DNA of 43,864 nucleotides from Chrysochromulina parva (taxonomy: Eukaryota; Haptophyta; Prymnesiales; Chrysochromulinaceae): the NCBI GenBank assembly GCA_002887195.1, contig PJAB01000090.1, positions 1-43,864 of the forward strand, written 5' to 3'. Shown piece after piece: positions 16,738 to 25,307 of the stretch; positions within the stretch are counted from its first letter, which is position 1, and each line of letters opens with the position of its first letter. The translations under genes were made by a program, and so were the position numbers. Below the pieces are notes generated by a model, which was not told the DNA's origin, made no database searches, and saw nothing but the letters and a program-made list of their open reading frames with translations.

Positions 16738-17955
16738 TCATTCAGCGTACAACAGCTTGCGTCGGCGCGACGACCGCTCTTCGGCGGCCACGCGCTTCGG
16801 CGGATTGGTGCGATGCCGCTCAGGCTGCCGCTCCGTGACGGCCGCCGAGTGCACGGACGCGGACGTAACAGAGACGGTCGACACCAACGGCTCAGCTCCG
16901 GCGCCCGACGATGACTCGGTGCCCGCGACCGGCTGCAGTCGCGCCATTATGCTGATGGCCGCGGCAGCAACTGCAGCGGCTGCGGGCAGCTCGATGCGAC
17001 TCTTGGGAGACTCATCGAGCATGCGCCACACGAGATCGGAGCTGCGTTCGAAGGTGTGCCAGCCGTGCCCCGCGGCCGCGGCGAGCGCCTCCTTGATGTA
17101 ATCCTTTCTTTCTTCAAAGGGGCGACGCTCGCGAAGCTGGTGTCGAAGCAGCAACTCGAGCAGCACGCAGCCGAGGCCGTACGTGTCCGACGCGGCGCCG
17201 TACGGCTTGCAATCGGCTACCTCGGGTGACATGTACATGGCGGTGCCGCAACGGCTCATGCGACGCGGCGACCCCGTCAGCCGACGGCGCGGCAGCCCCG
17301 AACACGCCAGTCCGAAGTCGCCGAGCTTGACCGCCTTGTCGCCACGGCTTACGAAGATGTTGGACGACTTGAGGTCGCGATGCAGCACGCCGTTGCAGTG
17401 AACGTGGTGGAGCGCGTGGCAGAGGGACTCGAGGAAGACGAATGTGGTCAACTCGCTCAGGGGTCGCTCGTTCCGAGAGCACTCGAGCCGATCGATGAGG
17501 TCGCCGCCCGCGCAAAACTCCATCACGATGGCCACCGAGCAGCCGCCGTTGTCGTGCCGATGCAAGAAGACGTCCTCGAACTTTACGACGTTGGGATGGT
17601 CAAGCTTCTGCAGGAGCGACGCCTCTTTGAGCGCCGTGTTCGCGGCGTTGATCGTGTCGCACCCGACCCGCTTGAGCACATATTGCTTGCCCTGGCGCGT
17701 CGCCAGCATGGCCTCGCCGAACCCGCCCTTCGCGAGCGTATGTTTGTTGACGTAGTGCCCACGGCACGATGCGCATGCGCAGACCTCCGTGCTTTTCGTT
17801 TTCTTCTGCCACACGGCGCAACCGACTAGAACGGTGCCGATCATCATGGCGCAGCCTGACAGGTATGCGCCCATCACGACATCCTCCGACATCTCGATCG
17901 TCACCTTGCCGCTCGTCTTGTTGTGCTCGACGGAGAGGTGATTGCCAAACTTCAT
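16738..17955 (-). CDS. Membrane-anchored serine/threonine protein kinase (NEK-like catalytic domain)
   Basis: A 405-residue protein from the ATG at 17955. A single membrane span (about residues 27-49, VMGAYLSGCAMMIGTVLVGC) is followed by a short CxCxxC element (VCACASC) and then the kinase domain. All core residues are present: a glycine loop LAKGGFGEA, the ATP lysine in YVLKR (about 95), the helix-C glutamate in ALKEASLL (about 111), HRDLKSSN, GDFGLA, an activation-loop CGTAMYMSPE, and SDTYGLGCVLLELL. It should therefore be active. The catalytic core resembles NEK kinases. The C-terminal tail is Ala/Ser-rich and ends in a very basic cluster (SSRRRKLL). A short N-terminus with a span and no typical signal peptide suggests a type III anchor with the kinase in the cytosol, which is inference. 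Substrate unknown. Confidence 0.85.
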   Translation of the reverse strand: MKFGNHLSVEHNKTSGKVTIEMSEDVVMGAYLSGCAMMIGTVLVGCAVWQKKTKSTEVCACASCRGHYVNKHTLAKGGFGEAMLATRQGKQYVLKRVGCDTINAANTALKEASLLQKLDHPNVVKFEDVFLHRHDNGGCSVAIVMEFCAGGDLIDRLECSRNERPLSELTTFVFLESLCHALHHVHCNGVLHRDLKSSNIFVSRGDKAVKLGDFGLACSGLPRRRLTGSPRRMSRCGTAMYMSPEVADCKPYGAASDTYGLGCVLLELLLRHQLRERRPFEERKDYIKEALAAAAGHGWHTFERSSDLVWRMLDESPKSRIELPAAAAVAAAAISIMARLQPVAGTESSSGAGAEPLVSTVSVTSASVHSAAVTERQPERHRTNPPKRVAAEERSSRRRKLLYAE

Positions 17956-18151
17956 GGTGCAGGGCACGGCACTGTCGCTGCGCTGATGGATTGCCCACCA
18001 CGCCCGAAGACGGGAGACGATGTGCGTGCGAGTGAGCCTGCCTCCTCACCCGGCGAGGAACCGCACGAGAAAGCGAGCGTGTGCCCGCGAACACCTCTAA
18101 TTTTTAGTGGTTCACAAGAGCACTCCAGCCCCTCGCGCAAATCCCTCCAAC
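17956..18151. promoter_or_regulatory. Shared promoter of the kinase and the secreted Cys-rich protein gene
   Basis: Two divergent ATGs are about 196 bp apart. No recognisable core element was found. Confidence 0.45.
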
Positions 18152-18742
18152 ATGGACGTCGCGAGAGCGAAGAGGTTCACGGCGGCCAGCGCGACACTTT
18201 GCTTACTCGCGGCCACCATGGCGGATCCCCCACCGCCGATGATGATTGTCAACGCCTTGGATGCCAACGCCACCTCGATCTTGAACCTCACACTCGGTGC
18301 ACCCGGCTCATGCTCATGCCAGATCCCCAAGAGTTGCAACGGACACACAATCGTGGGTCCAGAGGAGTTTCACGGCGACACTGGGTGCGACTACTACGCT
18401 ATCGGTGGCGGCATCAGCACGAGGCTGCCATCGGGCGACCTTGGAACTACTTGTAACACGTGGCGCGCCGACTTTAAGTCGTGCGATGTATACCCCGGAA
18501 GCACCGACCGCGAGTGTGGGAGGATTGTGAGCGCGACGTGCACCTTCACAAACGCAGGCATCCCGACCGTGACGCTGCATGCCGTCGTCGACATGAAGTG
18601 CGACTCCTACCACTATGAAAATTGCCAGGCCAACGTGTCCAATTGCTGCGGCGGTTTCAAGTGCCAGCCCGCCTCATCGGGCTCCGATCAACACATGTGC
18701 TGCCCAGCTGGCACGGGATGCATCCATGACAACCTGCCCTGA
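18152..18742 (+). CDS. Secreted cysteine-rich protein, unknown family
   Basis: A 196-residue protein from the ATG at 18152. The N-terminus (KRFTAASATLCLLAATMA) looks like a signal peptide. The mature protein has many cysteines, including a SCSCQIPKSC cluster, a central beta-rich region with RECGRIVSATCTFTNAG, and a C-terminal ANVSNCCGGFKCQP...MCCPAGTGC arrangement typical of disulfide-stabilised extracellular domains. Two N-glycosylation sequons (NATS, NLTL) lie shortly after the leader, and another is NVSN. I do not recognise a named family. The pattern suggests an extracellular or cell-surface protein. Confidence 0.7.
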   Translation: MDVARAKRFTAASATLCLLAATMADPPPPMMIVNALDANATSILNLTLGAPGSCSCQIPKSCNGHTIVGPEEFHGDTGCDYYAIGGGISTRLPSGDLGTTCNTWRADFKSCDVYPGSTDRECGRIVSATCTFTNAGIPTVTLHAVVDMKCDSYHYENCQANVSNCCGGFKCQPASSGSDQHMCCPAGTGCIHDNLP

Positions 18743-19043
18743 CCCGGGCAAAGCGGTGGGCGTCGAGGACCGGATGGTTGATCTCGGCTCGGGGCTCTTC
18801 TATCCACCCTTTCGCCCCTTCCAAATAGCCTTCCTCTCCCTCATCAATGCCGCGGTGCCGCCGCAACCTCATCGAAATGTCCGATTGTCTAAAATTGTGG
18901 TCGTGCCGCCGCGTCGGCGCTGAAAGGCTTCTAGTCCTCGACCTTCAAGTTGTAGCTTAATGATCGTGAGTCACGCCTCTAGAAGAAGCCTCGTGAAGAA
19001 CCTCGAAATCAAAAATTCGTCAATTAAATAGCGAGCACTTCAA
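18743..19043. other. Intergenic, 301 bp
   Basis: This holds the 3' flank of the Cys-rich protein gene and the promoter of the peroxidase gene, which are in tandem on the plus strand. The last 60 bp are AT-rich. No gene or repeat was seen. Confidence 0.5.
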
Positions 19044-20132
19044 ATGTTTGCGCGCATTGCAATGCGCCTGCGTACGTCGACGATGTCGCAGGCGGCGGCG
19101 CTCTCGGGCGCTGCCGCCCTCGCATCGTACAACTACAACGCGACGCACTGCTCTTCGCCGCCGGCGGCCGACTGGCCAAAATTGAAGGCAGACCTCATGG
19201 TCCTCTGCGAGGACGATACCTTGCCCAACCCGAGCGTCGATGGTGCTGCTAAAGGTTCTCTCGGCGGCGGTGGCTTCGTCGCGCCGATGCTCGTGCGCCT
19301 CGCGTGGCACTCATCTGGCAGCTATGCCAAGGCCACCGATGACGGCGGGTCGCAGGGAGGCACCATCCGCTTTCAGCCCGAAATTAACCACGGTGGCAAT
19401 GCTGGCCTGAAGCATGCGATCGGGGTGCTCGCACCCATCAAGGAGAACTATCCATCGATTTCTTGGGCCGACCTGATCATCTACGCGGGCGTTGTCGCTA
19501 TTGAGGCCATGGGCGGTCCAGTGATCGGCTTCACACCGGGCCGTTCGGACGCGCCGACGCCCAACGTGGCGCCTAGCAAGGACAAGCGGTTCACGCCCGA
19601 CGACCGGCTGCCCGACGCCGCGCAGACGCAGAGCCACCTGCGCGACGTCTTCTACAGGATGGGTTTTGATGACCGCGAGATCGTGTGCCTCTCCGGCGCG
19701 CATGCCGTTGGCCGGTGCCACACGGATCGCTCAGGCTTCTGGGGACCGTGGACGAACGCCGAGAATGCCTTCTCGAACGAGTACTTCAAGTTCCTGCTCG
19801 AGAAGACGTGGACTGTGAAGAAGACACACGAGGGCAAGCCATGGACGGGCCCAAAGCAGTACGAGGCCGACGGTGGTGCCCTCATGATGCTCCCATCTGA
19901 TCTGGCCCTCATCGAGGATGCAGCCTTCAAGCGATGGGTCGAGTTGTACGCCAAGGACGAGAGCCGTTTCTTCGAGGACTTCGCCGTCGTCTTCCGGAAG
20001 CTGACTGAGCTCGGCTTTAAGCCGGAAGAGGCAGCTAAGAGAAAACTCGCCAATCGCCCATCGGGCGCCATGGCTGTATTCACCGAGGGAGGACCGGCGC
20101 TGGGCGGCTCGGAATCTGGCGCGCCCAACTAA
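19044..20132 (+). CDS. Class I haem peroxidase (ascorbate / cytochrome c peroxidase type)
   Basis: A 362-residue protein from the ATG at 19044. The N-terminus MFARIAMRLRTSTMSQAAAL is rich in Arg/Ser/Ala and lacks acids, which fits a mitochondrial presequence. The distal haem site LVRLAWHSSGSY has both catalytic Arg and His. The proximal histidine is in VCLSGAHAVGRCH, and the tryptophan next to the haem is in SGFWGPWT. WADLIIYAGVVAIEAMGGP and FTPGRSD are conserved class I stretches, and SDLALIEDAAFKRWVELYAK closes the domain. The enzyme reduces H2O2 using ascorbate and/or cytochrome c. I cannot decide the donor from motifs; many protists have hybrid APX-CcP forms. An additional EKTWTVKKTHEGKPWTGPKQ segment sits between the proximal site and the C-terminal helix, as in CcP. 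Confidence 0.93.
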   Translation: MFARIAMRLRTSTMSQAAALSGAAALASYNYNATHCSSPPAADWPKLKADLMVLCEDDTLPNPSVDGAAKGSLGGGGFVAPMLVRLAWHSSGSYAKATDDGGSQGGTIRFQPEINHGGNAGLKHAIGVLAPIKENYPSISWADLIIYAGVVAIEAMGGPVIGFTPGRSDAPTPNVAPSKDKRFTPDDRLPDAAQTQSHLRDVFYRMGFDDREIVCLSGAHAVGRCHTDRSGFWGPWTNAENAFSNEYFKFLLEKTWTVKKTHEGKPWTGPKQYEADGGALMMLPSDLALIEDAAFKRWVELYAKDESRFFEDFAVVFRKLTELGFKPEEAAKRKLANRPSGAMAVFTEGGPALGGSESGAPN

Positions 20133-20698
20133 GGTTCTAAGGAAAGGCCGTGGTGGTCATTTGGATTATGCTTCATAATGGTCATGGATGGATTGGCAGT
20201 ACTGGCTCGAGAATGTGTCTCGGAGCGTGATGAATTGAAGCGTGTGCACCGCAGTGGCCCGAGCGACGGCACCCTTTTTCGAGAGAGCCCCTCGCGTTTG
20301 ATTCCCCCGGCCGGTTTGTATGGCCCCCGGCACCGGGGTGTCGGGGCGGGCGCCCCGCGAAGAGACCCCTTGGGAAACAATCACAGACAGTTGAAAAGCC
20401 CCGCGACCACAACGAGCAATGAGGGAGAACAAGCATGTTACGGGTTCCACGTGCCCCGGTGATCTAAAAAGCTCGCCGCCCCGCCCGGTTGTATCGCGTA
20501 CCCGCGGAGCGGGCGCGCGGCCGGGCGGGCCACGTGTACGGTACAACGCAACGCCCGGAGCGCGTGTCCCCGCCGCGTGTCACCAAGGGGTCGTCCCATG
20601 TTCCCATGTGCCACATACTCCCATCTCCTTCAATTTCCCCCACCGCAATTCAGGGGTCCCGCCGATTGGTAGGGTAGCTTGTTTCAGTTAAAAATCTC
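20133..20698. other. Intergenic, 566 bp, between converging genes
   Basis: It contains GC-rich inverted segments near 20476-20535 (CGCCCGG / CCGGGCG and CCGCGGAGCGGG). Near 20655-20698 it holds a motif (GGGTAGCTTGT, then TTAAAAATCTCTCAC) that recurs at 23955-23990. No coding sequence was identified. Confidence 0.55.
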
Positions 20699-21790
20699 TC
20701 ACAGACTCTGCCCCGGCTCTCGCTCTGCGACGGCGTCGCTCGCAATGTATGTGAAGCACAAGCTTCTTGCCATGAAGCCTCTGCGTAGTAGCGATCCACC
20801 CGGCAACAAGCCAGTCCAGGACTCGCCATCCCCTTCCCCCGCCTCCACGTGGGGCCAATGTGCACGAGCCAAGACCCAGCCCACAGGAATGAATGGTAGA
20901 GGCACAGCATCGAAGCCAGGGTTCACGACGAGGTGGAGGTGGCCGTCCACTGGCGAGCTTGGAAATGTGCCCAGCAGGTCGGTCTTGCTCCTGCATGGAA
21001 CGGCCGCGAGCTCGCCACTCTCCAGGGCGGCTGCAAACGTCGCCGGCTCGTCCAATTTCGATATTGAGGAGGGTGCGGCGCGCACCGCGGCGCTCAGAGC
21101 ACTCGCCGCCTCTGCCACCTCGGCTGCACGGGCAGCACGCTCGAGTGCACGAAGTGATGCCGCTTCCAGCGTGTACACCTGCTTCTGCAGCTCCCGGTAG
21201 AGCCCTTCGGCCAAGCTTGTGCCCGGCCCGACACCGAAGACGTAGAGATCGCCATCCTCTGCGATGGCTTGGCCGAATGTGCCGTCCGGAGGTGTGCCGA
21301 GGCCGAAGAGAAGGTCATCGAGGATCGAGGCCACACGCGCGCGGCTCACGTCGGGAGGTAGAGAAGGTAGCACGTAGGCCACAAATGCGCCCGGAACATT
21401 CGAGCTCGACGCCTGGAAAAGCATGCGCCGGTCCTCGTCATCAACGTTCGTGGCGTGCAGCGTGGCAACAAGCTCACCCAGCTCCGGGACGGTGCACACG
21501 CAACTTGAGGAGGCACCTGTCTGTCGAGCGATGAGGCAGCATGCATGCAGCACAGAGCTCACGTGCTCACCTGAAACTCTCACGGGACCTGGCTCGCCTC
21601 GCCGCGGCGCTTGGATCTGTGCTTTGGTACTCTGCTGCGTTGCCTTCACCGTGGCACCCTGAGGTCCAATGACGCGGCCGCGCAGAGTTTCGTCAAGATC
21701 GACGACGACCGTGAGCGCCAATTTTCGAGCGTGATGATGGCGGCCTTCACCACCTCGCCCACGGCCACGACCTCGCTTTCCTGCATGCAT
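20699..21790 (-). CDS. KH-domain RNA-binding protein
   Basis: A 363-residue protein from the ATG at 21790. The N-terminus is an RGRGRGRGGEGR Arg/Gly stretch. A single KH type I-like domain follows (about residues 24-90): VVVDLDETLRGRVIGPQG carries the GxxG loop, then ATVKATQQSTKAQIQAP and VRVSGE. The remaining 270 residues are not recognised. They include ARVASILDDLLFGLG, an Ala-rich coiled-coil-like helix (about 210-250) and a C-terminal part with HLHLVVNP and VPLPFIPVGWVLA strands. RNA binding is inferred from KH plus RGG-like repeats; target and compartment are unknown. Confidence 0.72.
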   Translation of the reverse strand: MHAGKRGRGRGRGGEGRHHHARKLALTVVVDLDETLRGRVIGPQGATVKATQQSTKAQIQAPRRGEPGPVRVSGEHVSSVLHACCLIARQTGASSSCVCTVPELGELVATLHATNVDDEDRRMLFQASSSNVPGAFVAYVLPSLPPDVSRARVASILDDLLFGLGTPPDGTFGQAIAEDGDLYVFGVGPGTSLAEGLYRELQKQVYTLEAASLRALERAARAAEVAEAASALSAAVRAAPSSISKLDEPATFAAALESGELAAVPCRSKTDLLGTFPSSPVDGHLHLVVNPGFDAVPLPFIPVGWVLARAHWPHVEAGEGDGESWTGLLPGGSLLRRGFMARSLCFTYIASDAVAEREPGQSL

Positions 21791-22488
21791 CGGTGGGTTC
21801 CAAGTCAAGTCAAGTCCAGAAATGCACCTTTGACTCCAATTTGAGGTCTGAAAAGCATTCAAATGACGTCGTGTCGAGTTTCTACCGGTGGTGCGGTTTG
21901 TGGCGACGCGTGCGTCCCGGGGTTTGGGTGTGGTCTGGCGCGGTTTGGGTGTGGTCTGGCGCGCGAGTCGGTGGGTGGGTACGTCGTACGTGGGTTGGTT
22001 TTGAGGGGGTTCGGTTTGTGACTTTGTGTGGTTCGTTTGTCCGTCTCGTGTGAGTCCCGGCTCCCCCCGGTGTCTTTTTACCGGTATCTCCGTGTGTGTC
22101 CCGGCTCCCCCCCGGTGTCTTTTTACCGGTATCTCCAGAGGAGTGCCGGGCCACCGATGCCGTCAGACTCGCGCCCTCGCCGTTCCCGCTCCCTCGTCTG
22201 GGCGCCGTCGCCATGTCCGTCACCACCACCTCGCTTGATGGGGTGTGTGGTGCGGTTTGTGGCGAGCTGGCGACGCGTGCGTCCCGGGGTTTGGGTGTGG
22301 ACTGGCGCGGTTTGGGTGTGGTCTGGCGCGCGCGAGTCGGTGGGTGGGTTGGTTTTGAGGGGGTTCGGTTTGTGCGGTTCGTGTGTATGTCCCGTGCGAG
22401 TCCCGGCTCCCCCCGGTGTCTTTTTACCGGTATCTCAAGTCGGCTGTGGGTGCCCTCCCCACAAGCGTCCGCTTTCTGAGTCGCGACC
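21791..22488. promoter_or_regulatory. Expanded divergent promoter region containing a ~190-200 bp duplicated element
   Basis: Head-to-head genes start at 21790 and 22489. Most of the gap consists of two long direct-repeat copies (21887-22090 and 22249-22436) plus a third short copy of their 3' end (22099-22136). A unique stretch of about 110 bp sits between them. The apparent minus-strand open frame across this region is composed of translated repeats and is not supported as a gene. Confidence 0.75.
21887..22436. repeat. Long direct repeats of a dispersed promoter element (copies A and B, plus a short copy)
   Basis: Copy A (21887-22090) and copy B (22249-22436) share GTGCGGTTTGTGGCGA, GACGCGTGCGTCCCGGGG, doubled GGTTTGGGTGTGGTCTGGCG, GTCGGTGGGTGGGT and TTGAGGGGGTTCGGTTTGTG. 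Both end in TCCCGGCTCCCCCCGG, TGTCTTTTTACCGGTATCTC. The end module occurs a third time at 22099-22136. The same module, in reverse orientation, lies at 26524 and 37507. No transposase or clear terminal inverted repeats were seen. Confidence 0.9.
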
Positions 22489-23624
22489 ATGCTCCAGACG
22501 GTCGCCCGCCGCGGAGTGGCTGCGGCCACGGCAGCCGCGGCCTCGGCCGCCATGGCTAGCACCACGGAGAGCCGCGCCGCACCGCCGACAACATCGGAGG
22601 TCATGGTCCGTGGAGTGCCAACAATGGAAGAGGTCGTCTCGGGAGAAGCAATGTACGCGCAACAAGACGCGATCATCTCAGCGCAGCATATTGTGGGGTC
22701 ACTGGGCACGAGCCTCATTGAGGAGAGCGGCTTCGATGTAGTCAGCTACGACGATCTCCTGGAATCGATCATCAACACCGCAGCCGTTGCCGCTCAGGAC
22801 CCTGCCGTCCAGCGGGCAGTGCAGCGAGTGCTGGAGCGGCACGGCGACGCTAGCCAGACCTTGAAGTTCATGGAGCAGCGGGCTTCGTTGCGGGCAAGCC
22901 CCGCGGGGCCTGTGCCGATCCACGGGCCGCAATCGCCCGGTGAGAGCTGGACGCTCGCCCAGCCGCCACCCTCAGAGGTTCACAGCCTCAGTTCATCAAT
23001 GTCCGCGACAGTGAGCGACCTCATGGAGGCGGACGCCGTGATCAACAAGAGCTTTCTGGACCGGCACGCGGTTCCTCTCCAGAAGGCCGCCCGTGGGTGG
23101 CTCGCCCGCAAGCGCCGCCACGCCGCCGAGATTCCCTCTCCCGCCGAGGGTGTGCTACTTAGCCAGTACGAGAGCAAGCCTCGAAAGAAACTCGCCCCAC
23201 GCGCCCGTGTGCGCCTCCCGCACTCACTGCAACCTGACCGTGGTTCTCCCTCCCCGCCCACGGCAGCCTGCCAACTGAGCCGCGCGTGATCCTCCGCCTC
23301 CTCCCCATGGTGGGCACTGTGCGCGTCGCCCTCGACCTGCGCATCATCTCGGTCCGGCAGTCACCGCCGCGCCATGATCCCTTCGCCCCCGCGCCCCTAC
23401 CTTTTGAGTTCGAGGCCAGGGAGGCCGAGGAGGCCAAGGAGGCTGCGGCCGAGCAGGGGTCGGAGGCGTTCGTGAAGCTCGCCTCGGTCGTGGCCATCAT
23501 AGTCGGCCTCCTCGCCGTCGTCATTTCGCGCAACCCGCAGGCCGCGCGTGCCGCCTCCGTTGCCGCGGCCGCAGTTGTGGTCTCAATGTGCGCCAAGGCC
23601 AACTTGCCGCGTCGGCCAGCGTGA
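22489..23624 (+). CDS. IQ-motif protein with C-terminal membrane segment (two exons), unknown function
   Basis: Exon 1 runs from the ATG at 22489 to 23208 and exon 2 from 23361 to 23624. The 152-nt intron opens with GTGCGC and closes with CCGGCAG, and the frame is kept (phase 0), giving 327 residues. The exon 1 frame alone would run on for another 27 codons, but those have an intron-like composition. The Ala-rich N-terminus could be a transit peptide or be disordered. An acidic helical region (EESGFDVVSYDDLLESIINT) and PAVQRAVQRVLERHG precede a single IQ-like calmodulin-binding motif, LQKAARGWLARKRR. Exon 2 has an acidic Ala/Glu coil, then the span VVAIIVGLLAVVI and a second Ala/Val-rich hydrophobic stretch. 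The tail-anchored architecture with IQ suggests a Ca2+/calmodulin-linked membrane protein, which is inference. Confidence 0.65.
23209..23360 (+). other. Intron of the IQ-motif gene (152 nt)
   Basis: Donor GTGCGC, acceptor GGCAG. The assignment rests on the phase-0 junction that links the IQ-motif exon with the membrane-segment exon. Confidence 0.65.
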
Positions 23625-24062
23625 GAATTCAGAATGGCATGGCTCCTATCGAGGGCTCTTATCGAGGGCTTGTACACGACATGTAGTCGAAGGGCGAGGT
23701 GAGCTTCTGGCAGAAGTGGGCGATAATGGGCTAATGGCGTGCGCCGGTGGGGCGTGAGGGAGTCGGGACCAGCAGCGCGCTCCCGTCGAGAAAATCGGGC
23801 ATGAACCATGCGTTGAGCGACCCGGCGCGATCGGCAATGAAGAATGATCGTGAGACCGCCGGCGGGGCCCGGGGCGCGGACTAAATCCCTGGAGGTGGCA
23901 CATCCGCAGTTACAGGGGGTACACGGTGTTCCTCGTAGTACCTTCAACACAGTCGGCGGGGTAGCTTGTACAGATAAAAACTCACTCACGTGTCACTGCC
24001 CGGCCGAGACGCACCGCCGGGGCATTCGATTTGGGACACCCCGCCGCAACTCTTCAGCGAGG
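23625..24062. other. Intergenic, 438 bp, between converging genes
   Basis: No gene is supported. A stretch at about 23955-23990 (GGGGTAGCTTGT, then CAGATAAAAACTCACTCAC) resembles the 3' flank of the KH gene at 20672-20698. A near-duplicate TCGAGGGCT phrase occurs at about 23649 and 23661. Confidence 0.55.
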
Positions 24063-24893
24063 TTACTCAGGATCCTCCGTCTCGGCCAGCCGCCGCAGCT
24101 CGCGTTTCATCGCCGCGAGCTTGATCTTTCTGCGCGCTTCCTTCGCCTCAGGCGTATCCAGCTTTCTGCGCCGTTCCCTCGCCTCGTCCTCAATCCCGCC
24201 GTCGTCGCCCCCCTCCGCCATCTTGGCCATCCTCTCCATTTTTCTCTTCTTGCGAGCCGCCTTCGCCTCGTCGTCATGGCCGCCGCCGGCGGCCTCCACC
24301 CTCGTCTCAGCGAACCCGCCACCGCCGCCCTCCGTTGCCATCTTGGCCATCCTCTCCAATTTTCTCTTTTTGCGAGCCGCCTTCGCCTCGTCGTCAGCGC
24401 CGCCACCGCCGCCATCCGCCCCAGTCTCGGCGACGCCCTCGCTCCCGCCACCGCCGCCCTCCTTTGCCATTTCAGCCATCCTCTCCAATTTTCTCTTTTT
24501 GCGAGCCGCCTTGGCCTCGTCGTCATCGCCGCCGCCGCCGCCACCCTCCGCTCTCGATTCGGACAGCCGCCGCTGGCCTTCACCCTCGGCTTCTTGAGCT
24601 GATCCCCCAAACGTGTCGCATGTGCAACCAGGCAAGCTGCCGTCGCATACCTGGGCCAGATTGGCATTTTCCTTATTGTAGCATTTGGCATACGCCGAGT
24701 ATTGAGAGAGAGCATAGCACCACGTGCAGCGGCTGTCGGCTACGCAGTCCCCTCGGGTGTAGTATCCAGCCAAATTGCAGTGGTCTGCACACTTTCCGGC
24801 GGTGGGTGGCGTGCCCGGAGGACACTCCGGCAGTGCAGCTTCGATACTGGCTGAGAGCAGCCAGCAACTCGCCAGCATTGCCCTGACCGTCAT
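24063..24893 (-). CDS. Secreted Cys-rich / Lys-Arg-rich repeat protein
   Basis: A 276-residue protein from the ATG at 24893. MTVRAMLASCWLLSASIEAA looks like a signal peptide. Residues about 22-95 form a Cys-rich module (CPPGTPPTAGKCADHCN, CTWC, CDGSLPGCTC). The rest is three tandem units of about 40 residues of the form DDEAKAARKKRKLERMAKMA followed by a poly-Gly linker. A fourth, related basic segment (TPEAKEARRKIKLAAMKREL) comes last. The repeats combine an amphipathic, strongly basic helix with a Gly spacer. Secretion plus Lys/Arg-rich repeats is a pattern also met in scale- or mineral-associated proteins of algae, but that link is speculation. No named family is recognised. The basic KKRK runs look like nuclear signals, which would conflict with the leader. 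Confidence 0.7.
   Translation of the reverse strand: MTVRAMLASCWLLSASIEAALPECPPGTPPTAGKCADHCNLAGYYTRGDCVADSRCTWCYALSQYSAYAKCYNKENANLAQVCDGSLPGCTCDTFGGSAQEAEGEGQRRLSESRAEGGGGGGDDDEAKAARKKRKLERMAEMAKEGGGGGSEGVAETGADGGGGGADDEAKAARKKRKLERMAKMATEGGGGGFAETRVEAAGGGHDDEAKAARKKRKMERMAKMAEGGDDGGIEDEARERRRKLDTPEAKEARRKIKLAAMKRELRRLAETEDPE
24190..24600. repeat. In-frame ~120-bp coding repeats of the Lys/Arg-rich protein
   Basis: Three copies of a unit containing GCGAGCCGCCTT(C/G)GCCTCGTC and CATCCTCTCCA recur at about 24220-24275, 24340-24395 and 24470-24525, with intervening Gly-coding CCGCCG-rich spacers of slightly different length. Confidence 0.85.
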
Positions 24894-25307
24894 GGCATGT
24901 ACTTGTACCCCACACAGGAGAGGTTCTTCTTTGACTCATGAACCCCTGTGTGAACCCGTTTTTTCGATCACTTTTCGAACTTGAAGCCCCAATCTTCGAT
25001 CAATGAGCATGTGGGCGTGGCCTCCATGAATGTAGGTGAGACGGCAAGTCTAACCTGCAGCCCCAAGTTCTATGGATATGGCTCCGAAGGCGCGCCCACA
25101 ATCGGGCGCGCCGCCGTTGTTCCCGCCGGCGCGCCGGGTGCAGAGTCAGAGTGCTCACATTTGAAATTGCAAATTGAGCTGCTCTCTGCTCTCTGCGACG
25201 CCTGATGGACATAGAGGATGAACTGAGAGTGCATAGACAGTAGAGCGATAAATAGCAGTGCGTACCGTCCGACATTCCGTGCCCTCAACTTAGATACACA
25301 TACGCCG
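24894..25307. other. Intergenic, 414 bp
   Basis: This lies between the promoter of the secreted repeat protein and the 3' end of the bestrophin gene, both on the minus strand. Three GGCGCGCC palindromes cluster at about 25090-25135. No coding sequence was identified. Confidence 0.5.

Noticed and set aside
21882..22718. Minus-strand frame of 278 codons spanning the divergent promoter
   Set aside because: It consists largely of translated dispersed repeats (TPKPRQ, KKTPGG phrases) and overlaps the IQ-gene start on the other strand.
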